Position numbers and translations under genes: made by a program. This document shows, piece by piece, positions 1 through 7,672 of a stretch of 16,953 bases of DNA. Positions within the stretch are counted from its first letter, which is position 1, and each line of letters opens with the position of its first letter. Under the pieces are notes generated by a model. It searched no databases and had not been told where the DNA came from. It saw only the letters and a list, made by a program, of their open reading frames with translations. Source of the stretch: JBBDXA01 sp040902585 (GTDB lineage Bacteria; Planctomycetota; Phycisphaerae; Phycisphaerales; Phycisphaeraceae); NCBI GenBank assembly GCA_040902585.1, contig JBBDXA010000199.1:1-16953 (forward strand). The letters run 5' to 3'.

Positions 1-18
1 CGCCCAACCCTCCCCTAA

Positions 19-39
19 CCCCTCCCTGGGAGGGAGGGG
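19..39. repeat. GC-rich hairpin, possible terminator of the PL6-like gene
   Basis: Arms 19-27 (CCCCTCCCT) and 31-39 (AGGGAGGGG) pair perfectly over 9 bp around a GGG loop. The hairpin lies 20 bases beyond the stop codon of the minus-strand gene at 60-1520, so it could end that transcript. No T-run follows it in either direction, so it is not a classic intrinsic terminator. The C-rich sequence in front of it (positions 3-20) resembles dispersed hairpin repeats seen in many environmental genomes (recollection). Confidence 0.45.
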
Positions 40-59
40 AATCAAACAATCGATCCCAA

Positions 60-1520
60 TCAGGGCAAATCCACGCCGACATCCGTATCCGCCAGCGGCT
101 TGTTCTTCGTCGCGCCGGTCACCGATTCATCGCTGCCGGCGTCCTTCTTCTTCGAGCGGGCCTGACCTTCGATGTCGTTGATGACATAGTCGAAGTCGCC
201 CAGTGCCGAGTCGATCGCCGGGCTGCTCGGGCCCAGGCGCCAGAAGTCGCCGGGGTTGCGCAGCTTGGGCACCGTGATGTTGATCTGATCGACCGGAAGA
301 TCGAGGCCGACCTTCGCGCGATCGCCTGCGTGATACATGATGTTGCCCAGCCACGTCACGCCCTGGCCCCGGCCGTGCGTTTCGATCAGGTTCGCGTTGT
401 ACGCAATGACCACGTTGTTCGCGATGATGCAGTTCGTCGGCTGCTCCGGCCAACTGCCGCCGCTGTCATTGCTGATATCCAGCGAACCCGAAAGGCAATC
501 CACCAGCGTGTTGAACACAATCGCCGCGCCCTTCGCAGCTGGACGCGGCACCTGCCCGGGACTCGTCGTCTTCACGCCGTTGGGCAGCAGGATCGCCGGC
601 TGCGTCATGCCTTCCATGTAATTATTGAACACCTTCGCATCCGACCCATGCACGCGAATCGCACCGACCTTTTCCTCCCGCGGGCTGGCCTGGAAGAAGT
701 TCGCTTCGATCGTGTTGCCTGAGCCGAGCCGAAGCGTGACGTAACCGGAGCAGTTGCGGAAGGTGTTGAAGCGAAGGGTCTGCCCGCTGGAGCGGACGGT
801 GATGATCTCCGTGTCGCCGTCGCAGTTGTCAAAGAGATTGTTCTCGACCACGGTCTGCCCGACCGATGCGCCCAGGCCGGTCCACCCCAGACGTATCGCC
901 CGCGCCCCGCCGGCTTCACTCGCGGCGATGTCCTTGAAATGGTTGAACTCGATCAGATCGCCCTTGCTGATCTGGTAAGGCTCCTTCTCCGAACCATCGA
1001 TGGCAATGAACGCACCGGGCACGGACAAGCCTTCAAACAGGTTGCGATCAATGCGGTTGGAGCCGCTGAGTCCGCCATAAATGTGGACCCAGTTCTGCCG
1101 CGGGGCAGGCGTGTTGATCACACGGAAGCGATTGCGAGTGATGCGAATGTTCTGGCAGTCGATGAGTTCAATCGCCGGGCGGGTGTTGTCGCAGGCGAAG
1201 GTCAGGCCTTCGATGACGACGTGGCCCGCGCCCTTGATCAGGAAGCCGGCCTTGCCTTCGATGGTGACACCGCCCTTATTTTTGGGGCGAATGGTGATGG
1301 GCTGCTCGGCTGACCCGCTGCGGATCATGACCAGCGGCTGCGTCAGGCGAAGGTTGCCGCTGGGCAGGTCGATGACGGTGCCGGGCGTGGCGGCATCGAG
1401 GCGTTTCTGGAGGTCGTCAACTGCGGTCTGGGCACGGACCGGCGGAGCCGTGAAGGTGACCGCCAAGGCGAACGCGGCAAGGTTCAAGAGCAGGATGGGC
1501 AAGCGGCAAGGCAAAGGCAT
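60..1520 (-). CDS. Secreted polysaccharide lyase family 6 (chondroitinase B/alginate lyase)-like protein
   Basis: 486 aa. Residues 1-30 look like a Sec signal peptide (hydrophobic 8-24, cleavage near PPVRA-Q). The rest reads as a right-handed beta-helix with repeated N-x-F/I turns, such as RNRF, RNLFEG, NNLFDN, FNTFRN and EANFFQ. The PL6 core lies around residues 205-275: ARAIRLGW, then D236-T-E238-I-I-T-V-R243, then T262-L-R264-L265-G. In chondroitinase B the matching segment holds the calcium-binding acidic residues, the catalytic Lys and an Arg-His pair. Here the acidic residues and the Arg are kept, but the Lys aligns to Arg243 and the His to Leu265, so lyase activity is uncertain. Family enzymes cleave uronate-containing polysaccharides such as alginate or dermatan sulfate by beta-elimination. 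The gene is transcribed divergently from the DUF4190-like gene. An AGGA sits only 2 bases before the ATG, so the start rests mainly on the signal peptide. Confidence 0.85.
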   Translation of the reverse strand: MPLPCRLPILLLNLAAFALAVTFTAPPVRAQTAVDDLQKRLDAATPGTVIDLPSGNLRLTQPLVMIRSGSAEQPITIRPKNKGGVTIEGKAGFLIKGAGHVVIEGLTFACDNTRPAIELIDCQNIRITRNRFRVINTPAPRQNWVHIYGGLSGSNRIDRNLFEGLSVPGAFIAIDGSEKEPYQISKGDLIEFNHFKDIAASEAGGARAIRLGWTGLGASVGQTVVENNLFDNCDGDTEIITVRSSGQTLRFNTFRNCSGYVTLRLGSGNTIEANFFQASPREEKVGAIRVHGSDAKVFNNYMEGMTQPAILLPNGVKTTSPGQVPRPAAKGAAIVFNTLVDCLSGSLDISNDSGGSWPEQPTNCIIANNVVIAYNANLIETHGRGQGVTWLGNIMYHAGDRAKVGLDLPVDQINITVPKLRNPGDFWRLGPSSPAIDSALGDFDYVINDIEGQARSKKKDAGSDESVTGATKNKPLADTDVGVDLP

Positions 1521-1678
1521 GGTCCTGAAAGTGCGTTAGGCGCGAGTCAGTTCTTCATTGTGGCGGATCATCGTGATTCAGTCCAGCGGCCCGGACCGGA
1601 GGAATTGAGAAGAGGACAGCGCAGGTTGCGGGTGAATTGCATGAACATGCGTGCGCCTCGTTCCGCTACCATTGCACC

Positions 1679-2017
1679 ATGGGCTTTCTCGGACGCGACA
1701 GCGCCAGCGACCTTCGCCGCATCGAACGCTGGCGGCAATGGGCCCACGCGCGCACGCCCTACGCCCTCATCTCCCCCGCACTGGGCCTGCTCGCCATCGT
1801 CGACTGCTGGACACTCATCCTCGGCGTCGCCGCGGGCATCGCCGCCATCGTCACCGGCATCGTCGGCCTGCGCGATCTGAAAGAACGCACGAATCTTATC
1901 GGCAAACACCTGTGCTTCACCGGCATCACGCTGGGCATCCTCGGCCTGATCGCTTCCTTCGCCATGTGGCTGTGGGTGTTTCCAATGCTGGCGAAGCGGG
2001 CGGCTGCGGGCGGTTGA
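1679..2017 (+). CDS. Small DUF4190-like membrane protein
   Basis: 112 aa from the ATG at 1679. The frame stays open upstream to a TTG at 1637, which would add 14 residues unlike the family, so the ATG is preferred. Neither start has a convincing ribosome binding site. After a charged N-terminus (residues 6-25) come two hydrophobic spans at about 28-64 and 78-104, joined by the cytoplasmic-looking link GLRDLKERTNLIGKH. The pattern ALISPALGLLAIV, VTGIVGLRDL and FTGITLGILGLIASF matches the DUF4190 layout: two helices, a basic loop, then a G-x-x-LGILG helix. The family has no known enzymatic role. The gene is divergent from the PL6-like gene and convergent with the zinc-ribbon gene at 2234. Confidence 0.75.
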   Translation: MGFLGRDSASDLRRIERWRQWAHARTPYALISPALGLLAIVDCWTLILGVAAGIAAIVTGIVGLRDLKERTNLIGKHLCFTGITLGILGLIASFAMWLWVFPMLAKRAAAGG

Positions 2018-2030
2018 TCACGGGAGAGAT

Positions 2031-2222
2031 AAATCACAAAGACAAAAGATCCAAAACTCAAACAAATCTCAAGCAACAAGAAAGACAATCAAAACTCAAA
2101 ACGGAACGAAGGTGATTGGACGAAGGATGGAATGGTACGGGAATTCCGCCTTCACCATCTGAAACTTTGAGTTCCTGTTTTTGTGATTTGTTTATGATTT
2201 GGATCTTGTATCTTTGAGATTT
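2031..2222. repeat. AT-rich imperfect inverted repeat between convergent genes
   Basis: Within otherwise GC-rich DNA, 2031-2100 is almost all A and C with some T and little G, and 2161-2222 is its imperfect reverse complement. Comparing 2031-2072 with the complement of 2181-2222, 35 of 42 bases match, including a shared AAGATCCAAA. The spacer 2101-2160 has normal composition. The repeat fills the gap between the 3' ends at 2017 (+) and 2234 (-), so it may act as a bidirectional terminator or be a mobile-repeat remnant. A related A-rich tract lies at 6134-6190. Confidence 0.6.
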
Positions 2223-2233
2223 CGCTCTGCGTC

Positions 2234-2803
2234 TCACCTTCCCACGTACAGTCGCAGCGCGATGCGAAGCGTGATGACCATCACAATGCCTGCGTAGGCC
2301 GCAAGGCCCAACACGGCAGACACGAAGACAATCGTTTCATACCACGCACTCGGGGGCTTGCCCCACACGACCACGCGGCGAATGCAAAGCCGGCGCGTTT
2401 GCATGCTGGCGACCACCACGACGGTGTAAACCATCAACACGCCACTTGTCGCCCAGATCGCGCCGAACCATCCGATATTCGGCGACGGCTGCGACACCAG
2501 CAGCGTGATGAATGGCAGCGCCACCAGAAGAACGATGCTCCACGTATGCAGGCGAGGCGAGGTGGTCACGGCCGCGAGAATGACTTCGCGATCCAGGTGG
2601 GCGCCGCACTCCGGGCAATCGCCCTCGGGCGTTCCGCGCAGGTCGTAGGCACAGGCGGGGCAGTGCAGGTTGATCGTGCCTTCGGGTTTATCGGTGTGCG
2701 CGAGGAGTGCTTTCCAGTTCGGCGTGTAGCCGCACTGGCGACAGTCACCGGCGGTCTGGCCGGCGAGGTCGCACTTGCAGGCTGGGCATTGAAGCGTCGG
2801 CAT
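2234..2803 (-). CDS. Membrane protein with two N-terminal zinc ribbons
   Basis: 189 aa. Two zinc-ribbon-like modules precede a membrane domain. The first uses C6-x2-C9 and C21-x2-C24; the second uses C48-x2-C51 and C63-x2-C66. The second contains the YDLRG..GDCPECG signature that I associate with many planctomycete proteins. Hydrophobic segments follow at about 87-104, 113-132 and 156-180, with a basic loop between the last two (about 136-149). The protein is therefore likely an inner-membrane protein with cytoplasmic zinc ribbons; its function is unknown. It lies 33 bp downstream of a paralogous gene on the same strand, so the two probably form an operon. The start MPTLQCPAC places the first Cys pair at the very N-terminus, as is usual for such ribbons. 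Confidence 0.8.
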   Translation of the reverse strand: MPTLQCPACKCDLAGQTAGDCRQCGYTPNWKALLAHTDKPEGTINLHCPACAYDLRGTPEGDCPECGAHLDREVILAAVTTSPRLHTWSIVLLVALPFITLLVSQPSPNIGWFGAIWATSGVLMVYTVVVVASMQTRRLCIRRVVVWGKPPSAWYETIVFVSAVLGLAAYAGIVMVITLRIALRLYVGR

Positions 2804-2836
2804 GGTTCAGCTTTCGTTCAATCAGCGACGCAAGAC

Positions 2837-3283
2837 TCAAAACAACCGGAACACCGATATTGAAATCATGTATGCGGCCATCGTCATGATCGCGGTGACA
2901 AAACCCAGGGCCGCCATCAGCAGGACAACCGACGCCGACGCCATCACGAACCCCGGTCGGCGGCCGGTCCTGACCCGATGCCGAAAGCTCGCCTCGGCCA
3001 TATCCGCCACAGTCGCGATCCCAAGCACGGCGAGCATGAAGACCGCATAGACAACCCACACGAACTCATTGCGCAAGGCTGCGTACAGGAAACAGAAAAA
3101 GAACGGCGCGGTGACGATCAAGAGCAAGGCTCCGCGAATGGGCCGCGCATCGTCGCTGAGCAAGCGAGTGAGCATCGCTTCACGGTCCACCGCCTTCCCG
3201 CACTCGGGGCAATCGCCTCGCGGTGAGCCGCGCAGGTCGTAGCCGCAACTCGGGCAATACAGGTTGATTTCTTTCAAAGGCAC
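2837..3283 (-). CDS. Membrane protein with one N-terminal zinc ribbon
   Basis: 148 aa if translation starts at the GTG at 3283-3281. The frame is open back to an ATG at 3478, but the extra 65 residues are low-complexity and are read through the 3367-3459 inverted repeat, so they are probably not protein. A TTG at 3277 is another possible start, and no start has a clear ribosome binding site. The ribbon is C10-x2-C13 and C25-x2-C28, with YDLRG between the pairs and DRE after them, very close to the second ribbon of the downstream neighbour at 2234-2803. About four membrane segments follow (50-70, 74-92, 112-128, 129-147). A likely tandem duplicate; function unknown. Confidence 0.65.
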   Translation of the reverse strand: MPLKEINLYCPSCGYDLRGSPRGDCPECGKAVDREAMLTRLLSDDARPIRGALLLIVTAPFFFCFLYAALRNEFVWVVYAVFMLAVLGIATVADMAEASFRHRVRTGRRPGFVMASASVVLLMAALGFVTAIMTMAAYMISISVFRLF

Positions 3284-3366
3284 GTGGGGAATGATAGGTC
3301 GGCGATGAACCTTCGCGTGACCTGAATCGCTCAATGGTAGACACGCGAGTCTGACAGTGAGACAGC

Positions 3367-3459
3367 CAAGCCCGATGGCGAGGCTCGGCGAGCCGTCGGG
3401 GTATCCGGGGTCGCGTGCAGGCGATACCCCGACGGCTCGCGGACTCGCCATCGGGCTTG
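3367..3459. repeat. 93-bp near-perfect inverted repeat
   Basis: The left arm 3367-3405 and right arm 3423-3459 are reverse complements apart from a small bulge of two extra bases and one substitution near the middle. They share CAAGCCCGATGGCGAG at the outer ends and CGAGCCGTCGGGGTATC at the inner ends. The loop is 17 bases (3406-3422). The element sits in the 5' region between divergent genes (zinc-ribbon gene on minus, diheme gene on plus). No ORF of its own is evident. It looks like a REP/MITE-type dispersed palindrome; a stable RNA hairpin in either transcript is also possible. Confidence 0.8.
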
Positions 3460-3485
3460 AGGGTCCAGCGCGTATCACTTTCCCT

Positions 3486-3514
3486 TTGGAACCGCGGGCC
3501 GTGTGATTTACGAT
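3486..3514 (+). promoter_or_regulatory. Possible sigma-70-like promoter for the diheme FGE-like gene
   Basis: TTGGAA at 3486-3491 and TACGAT at 3509-3514 are separated by 17 bases, and each matches its consensus hexamer at 4 of 6 positions. They lie about 37 bases before the ATG at 3551, just outside the inverted repeat. This is a weak pattern match only. Confidence 0.3.
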
Positions 3515-3536
3515 ACTCTTGAAGCCCGATTAGCCC

Positions 3537-3541
3537 GGAGG
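3537..3541 (+). promoter_or_regulatory. Ribosome binding site deciding the start at 3551
   Basis: GGAGG with 9 bases to the ATG at 3551. It supports this start over the in-frame ATG at 3503, which would add 16 residues ahead of an otherwise normal signal peptide. Confidence 0.7.
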
Positions 3542-3550
3542 TTTCGATTG

Positions 3551-6124
3551 ATGAAGCACCTTCGCCTGTTGCGTGTCCTGTGCATCGCGTGGCTGATCAC
3601 GTTGACGCTGCCGGCCGCCTTCGCCGCGGACAAGCCGCTGACGCCGCCGCAGGAGCAGGCGCTGGCGAAAGAGATCGCCACCATCTTCCAGACCAAGTGC
3701 GCCCTGTGTCACGATGGCAACACCGCCCGCAAGCCCAACGCCTCCAAAGAGCAGGCCCGCGCGGTGCGGAAGATTGACTACATCCTCGATCTCTCGCGGG
3801 TGGCCAAGAGCCTGGTGAAGGGGGCGGATCCCAACGACTCGGACCTGTGGTACGAGGTGAATGAAGACAACATGCCGCCGAAGGATTCGACGGTAGGGCC
3901 GTTGTCCAAGACGCAAAAGGCGCTGATTGAAAAATGGATCAAGGCCGGTGCTCCGGTCCCGGCCAAGGCGTCGCGCAAGAGCGTGAGCACCGAAGATATT
4001 TACAAGCTCATCGGTGATGACCTCAAAAAAATGCAGCCAGCCGCCCGGCTCAACGCGCGGTACCTGTCACTGGCGCATCTCCACAACGCCGGCGATAGCG
4101 AGGAAGACTTGCAGCTCTATCGCGAAGCCCTCGCCAAGCTGGTGAACAGCTTGTCGTGGTCGCGGGCGATTCACAAGCCTGAAGCGATCGATGAAGGCAA
4201 ACTCATCCTGCGCATTGACGTGGCCGCGCTGGGCTGGGGCGAATCGGTCTGGACGACGATTCACAAGGCTGACCCTTACGCGATGAAGTATCGCTTCGAG
4301 TGGGCGACTTCGGTGTATGCGATGACCAATTGCGATGTGCCCCTGGTGCGCGGCGACTGGTTCGCCTTCGCCGCCTCGCGCCCGCCGCTGTATCACGAAG
4401 TCCTCGCCATTCCAAAAACCATCGACGAGCTGGAGGAAAGCCTGGGCATCAAGGCCGCGGAGAACATTCGCCTGAGCAAGGCCGCCCGCGCCGGCGTGAT
4501 TCAATCCGGCGTGTCGCAACACAACCGCGTCGTCGAGCGCCACGAAAGCCCCTTCGGTGCCTACTGGAAAAGCTACGACTTCGGCTCCAGCATCGCCCGC
4601 GCTGATATCCGCGCCCTGCCTCTGGGCCCCGGCGGCGACGCCCTTTCATTCAAGGCTGACGGCGGCGAGATGATCTTCAACCTGCCCAATGGCATGCAGG
4701 CGTACATGCTCGTCGATGATCAGGGCAACCGCATCGATGAAGGCCCCATCAAGATCGTGCAGGATGCCACCCGCGATGACAAGATCGTCATCAACGGCAT
4801 CTCCTGCATGTCCTGCCACAACGAAGGCATGAAGTCGGCTGATGATGTCATCCGCGAGCACGTCACACAGGTCGGCATCAGCGCCCGCTACCCCAAGGAT
4901 GCCTACCACCACATCCTCAAGCTCTACGCCGAGCCCGCAGCCTTCCGCAAGCTGCTTCAGCAGGATGAGACGCGCTTCAAGAAGGCACTGGCCGAGGCCG
5001 GCGTGCGCGAACCGAAGGAAGGACAGGTCGAACCCGTGCTCGCGCTGGTCCGTCGCTTTGAGAAGCCCGTGACGTCACCCCTGCTCGCGGCGGCGGAGCT
5101 GGGCCTGGCAGAAGGTGAGCTACTCATCCGCGCAGGCGAGCTGGCGGCCCTCAAGCCCATGCTCGTGCGCAGCGAAGCCCGCGGCGGCATCCCGCGCGAT
5201 CAGTTCATCCACGACTACGCCCGCGGCGTTGCCGCCCTGAAGCTGGGCGAGCACGTGGGCGTCGATGCCATCTTCCCGCGCGAGCTGACCAACGTCATCG
5301 GCATGAAGCTCGTGCGCATCGATGCGGGCACCTTCACGCGCGGCAGCCCCAAGTCCGAGCAGGGGCGTCGCGATGATGAGCCGCAGGTGAAGGTGAAGAT
5401 CACCCGGCCGTTCATGATGGGCGTGCATGAAGTCACAGCCGGTCAGTTCGATCAGTTCGTGCGCGAGACAGGCCATCAGACGATCGCGGAAAAAGAAGGC
5501 TTCGCCTTGCAGACCGATGGCCGAGGCGGAAGCACGCGCAATCCCGGCATGACCTGGCAGACGATCCGCAAGGCGATGAAGAATGACAACACGCCGGTGT
5601 CGGTGGTGAGCTGGGATGATGCCCATGCGTTTTGCGACTGGCTGAGCCGAAAGGACAAACGGGCGTATCGCCTGCCGACGGAAGCGGAGTGGGAGTACGC
5701 CTGCCGGGCGGGCACGACGACGCGCTTTCACTGGGGCGATCCCAAGGCCGGGGCGACTTCCTACGCGAACACGGCTGACGCAAAGCTTCGCAAGAGCATC
5801 GCGAACTGGACGGCGGATGAATCGCTCGATGACGGTCAGGCCACGCTCGCGCCGGTCGGTTCGTTCAAGCCCAACGCGTGGGGTTTGTTCGACATGCACG
5901 GCAACCTCGAGGAATGGTGCCTCGATTTTTACTCGCCCCCGGCCTACACGAAGGCGAGCGACACGGACCCTGTCGGGCCTTATGAAAGTCCGTTCCGCGT
6001 GATCCGAGGCGGAAGCTGGGCGCACCTCGCGGAGTCCGGCCGTTCGGCGCATCGCAGCTTCATGAAGCCGAGCTTTCGCGATCAGTTCACGGGCTTTCGC
6101 GTGGTGGCGGAGTTGACGCAGTAG
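3551..6124 (+). CDS. Secreted diheme c-type cytochrome / FGE-like fusion protein
   Basis: 857 aa. A signal peptide (residues 1-25) is followed by a planctomycete-type cytochrome c module: C50-A-L-C53-H54, then a PPKDSTVGPLSKTQKALIEKWIKAGAP tail whose Met in NMPP is a possible axial ligand. A long central domain (about 145-400) without a family I can name contains RYLSLAHLHNAG, NSLSW and LILRIDVAALGW. It ends just before a second heme motif, C419-M-S-C422-H423. The C-terminal part (about 581-854) is a formylglycine-generating-enzyme/SUMF1-like domain: GMKLVRIDAGTF, MMGVHEVTAGQFDQF, RLPTEAEWEYACRAG, GNLEEWCLDFY, RVIRGGSW and a final GFRVV. The Cys residues used by true FGE near the GGSW motif are absent (GGSWAHLAESGRSAHR), so a binding rather than oxidase role is likelier. 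Probably periplasmic and electron-accepting. The PDZ gene follows 58 bp downstream. Confidence 0.88.
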   Translation: MKHLRLLRVLCIAWLITLTLPAAFAADKPLTPPQEQALAKEIATIFQTKCALCHDGNTARKPNASKEQARAVRKIDYILDLSRVAKSLVKGADPNDSDLWYEVNEDNMPPKDSTVGPLSKTQKALIEKWIKAGAPVPAKASRKSVSTEDIYKLIGDDLKKMQPAARLNARYLSLAHLHNAGDSEEDLQLYREALAKLVNSLSWSRAIHKPEAIDEGKLILRIDVAALGWGESVWTTIHKADPYAMKYRFEWATSVYAMTNCDVPLVRGDWFAFAASRPPLYHEVLAIPKTIDELEESLGIKAAENIRLSKAARAGVIQSGVSQHNRVVERHESPFGAYWKSYDFGSSIARADIRALPLGPGGDALSFKADGGEMIFNLPNGMQAYMLVDDQGNRIDEGPIKIVQDATRDDKIVINGISCMSCHNEGMKSADDVIREHVTQVGISARYPKDAYHHILKLYAEPAAFRKLLQQDETRFKKALAEAGVREPKEGQVEPVLALVRRFEKPVTSPLLAAAELGLAEGELLIRAGELAALKPMLVRSEARGGIPRDQFIHDYARGVAALKLGEHVGVDAIFPRELTNVIGMKLVRIDAGTFTRGSPKSEQGRRDDEPQVKVKITRPFMMGVHEVTAGQFDQFVRETGHQTIAEKEGFALQTDGRGGSTRNPGMTWQTIRKAMKNDNTPVSVVSWDDAHAFCDWLSRKDKRAYRLPTEAEWEYACRAGTTTRFHWGDPKAGATSYANTADAKLRKSIANWTADESLDDGQATLAPVGSFKPNAWGLFDMHGNLEEWCLDFYSPPAYTKASDTDPVGPYESPFRVIRGGSWAHLAESGRSAHRSFMKPSFRDQFTGFRVVAELTQ

Positions 6125-6133
6125 TCGCCGAGC

Positions 6134-6190
6134 CGAAAGACTCAAAGACAAAACATTCAATCTCCAACCAATCGCCAATGAAATGAAAAA
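6134..6190. repeat. A-rich tract resembling the 2031-2100 repeat
   Basis: Starting at AAAGACTCAAAGACAAAAC, this A/C-rich stretch has the same composition and word content (ACTCAAA, GACAAAA, CAATC) as the arm at 2031-2100. It fills the gap between the diheme gene and the PDZ gene and runs into the first codons of the latter. No inverted partner is seen. It may be a degenerate single arm of the same element or simply an unstructured AT-rich leader. Confidence 0.35.
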
Positions 6191-7658
6191 TCAAAAAGAG
6201 AACATCGGGCGGTTGATCGTGGCGACAGTCGCGTTGTCGCTCTGCACGCACCTGTTGCCTGCCCGGGCGCAGACCTGGAGCGACTGGCCCAAGCCGAAGG
6301 TGACGCCTCCGTTTCGCGAAGTGTATCCGCTGCCGGAGTACACCCGGCGATTGAACGTGGCGCTGAAGGAGATCGATCTTTCCAAGTACGGCAATCGGCG
6401 TCGGCCTCCGGGCGGATTCATCATCAACGAGGTCGAGCCCGGTTCGCCTGCCGCGGCGGCGGGACTCAAGGCCGGCGATGTCATCACCCGCATCGGCGAT
6501 ACCTGGCTGTGGTACCCGCTGATGAACTGGCCCTGGAACGCGGGCGGCAAGCAGCGGCTCACCGTCGTGCGCGATCTGAAACCGCTCGTCATCGAATTGC
6601 CCGCTTCTGCCGCCGGCATCAAACACGACTGCTACTGGACACCGCTGGATGCCTACACCAACGGCAAGCAGCGCAGCCCCAAGTGGGACGAGCACGTCAT
6701 CGTCGGCATCTGGCATCGCGAGTCGGACCCGAAGCTCGCCGAGACCGCCTGGCATCACGCCGTGGCCGCGGGCTACAAGGCTGATTTCGTTTCCAACATG
6801 AGCGGCCTGGAAATCGCCCTTCAGCAGAACCGCCCCGAAGTCGCAGCCGACTTCGCCTGGCCCCTGCTGCGAGCCGACCGCGGCAAGGGCGAAGTCGTTC
6901 ACCCCGCGCTTCTCTACCGCGCCGCCCTGGCGAACGGGCGCTTCGCGTCGATGGCTGAACTCGTTCGCCGCGATCCACATGCCTTCACCAAGGCGAGCGC
7001 CGAAGGCCTCGAATTCCTCGACAATCTGACGAAGGACTGGGCGGCGAAGAAGAACGGCCTGGTGTCGGCGGCGAACCTGGCGCGGGACATGAAGCGGAAG
7101 GACATCACCGCAACCCTGACCAGTGACGAAAAGGAAGACCTGAAGTTCCTTCAACGCTTCAGCGCCAAAGAGCGCGTCCTCATGCCTGCCGCGACGGACC
7201 TGGAAGCGCAATTCGAATACAAGCTGCCGGACCGGGTGAACATCGAGATCATCCTCCGCTTCCGCTACAAGCCGACGGATGACAAGAGGAGCAAGTACGG
7301 CAAGAGCGTCACCTTCTCCCTGCGCGACCTGGACTACAGCTCGAAAGTCCGCCTGCGCCCCGTCTACCACGGCTCAGCCTTGTACTTCCAGCTCCAGGAG
7401 TACGGCACCATCCACCTCCTTCACAGCAACGAACGCAGCACCTTCGTCTATCGCGACCACAACATCAAGAGCGACAGCTCGACGGAGATCACCCTGCGCT
7501 TCGTCCGTGTCGGCAGGCACGGCGAGCTTCAGGTCAACGGCAACCGCATCGCCCTGCTGCCCGTGCAGGAACACCTTTCCAATATGAGCTTCATCCTCAG
7601 CTCGCTGGGCATGACCACGGAGATGCTGGAGTTCAGCGTGAGCGAACTGGTGCGGTGA
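6183..7658 (+). CDS. Secreted PDZ-domain protein of unknown function
   Basis: 491 aa. The N-terminus has a basic region, a hydrophobic core (10-24) and a PARAQ cleavage site, so export is likely. A PDZ-like domain spans about 72-140: GGFIINEVEPGSPAAAAGLKAGDVI, then GDTWLWYP and a strand-rich end. No protease triad accompanies it, so it is probably a binding module. The middle (about 170-330) is alpha-helical (LAETAWHHAVAAG, PALLYRAALANGRFASMAELV) and may be repeat-like. The C-terminal 150 residues are strand-rich and could be a concanavalin-type jelly roll, but I cannot assign them with confidence. The ATG lies in an A-rich leader with no Shine-Dalgarno. Co-directional with the diheme FGE-like gene 58 bp upstream, so the two may act together at the cell envelope. 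Confidence 0.75.
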   Translation: MKNQKENIGRLIVATVALSLCTHLLPARAQTWSDWPKPKVTPPFREVYPLPEYTRRLNVALKEIDLSKYGNRRRPPGGFIINEVEPGSPAAAAGLKAGDVITRIGDTWLWYPLMNWPWNAGGKQRLTVVRDLKPLVIELPASAAGIKHDCYWTPLDAYTNGKQRSPKWDEHVIVGIWHRESDPKLAETAWHHAVAAGYKADFVSNMSGLEIALQQNRPEVAADFAWPLLRADRGKGEVVHPALLYRAALANGRFASMAELVRRDPHAFTKASAEGLEFLDNLTKDWAAKKNGLVSAANLARDMKRKDITATLTSDEKEDLKFLQRFSAKERVLMPAATDLEAQFEYKLPDRVNIEIILRFRYKPTDDKRSKYGKSVTFSLRDLDYSSKVRLRPVYHGSALYFQLQEYGTIHLLHSNERSTFVYRDHNIKSDSSTEITLRFVRVGRHGELQVNGNRIALLPVQEHLSNMSFILSSLGMTTEMLEFSVSELVR

Positions 7659-7672
7659 GGGGTAGCGTAGCC

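Noticed and set aside
3320..3365. tRNA-like stretch (GCTCAATGGTAGA resembles a D-arm)
   Set aside because: No T-arm GGTTCGAAT-type sequence, no anticodon stem pairing and no acceptor stem follow; the likeness is limited to about 13 bases.
3284..3478. N-terminal extension of the single-ribbon membrane protein to the ATG at 3478
   Set aside because: The extra 65 codons are read through the inverted repeat and give Pro/Ser/Gly-rich sequence; the paralogue starts right at its ribbon.
5120..7370. Two minus-strand open frames overlapping the diheme and PDZ genes
   Set aside because: Both are antisense to genes with clear signal peptides and domains, and neither has a recognisable motif or ribosome binding site.
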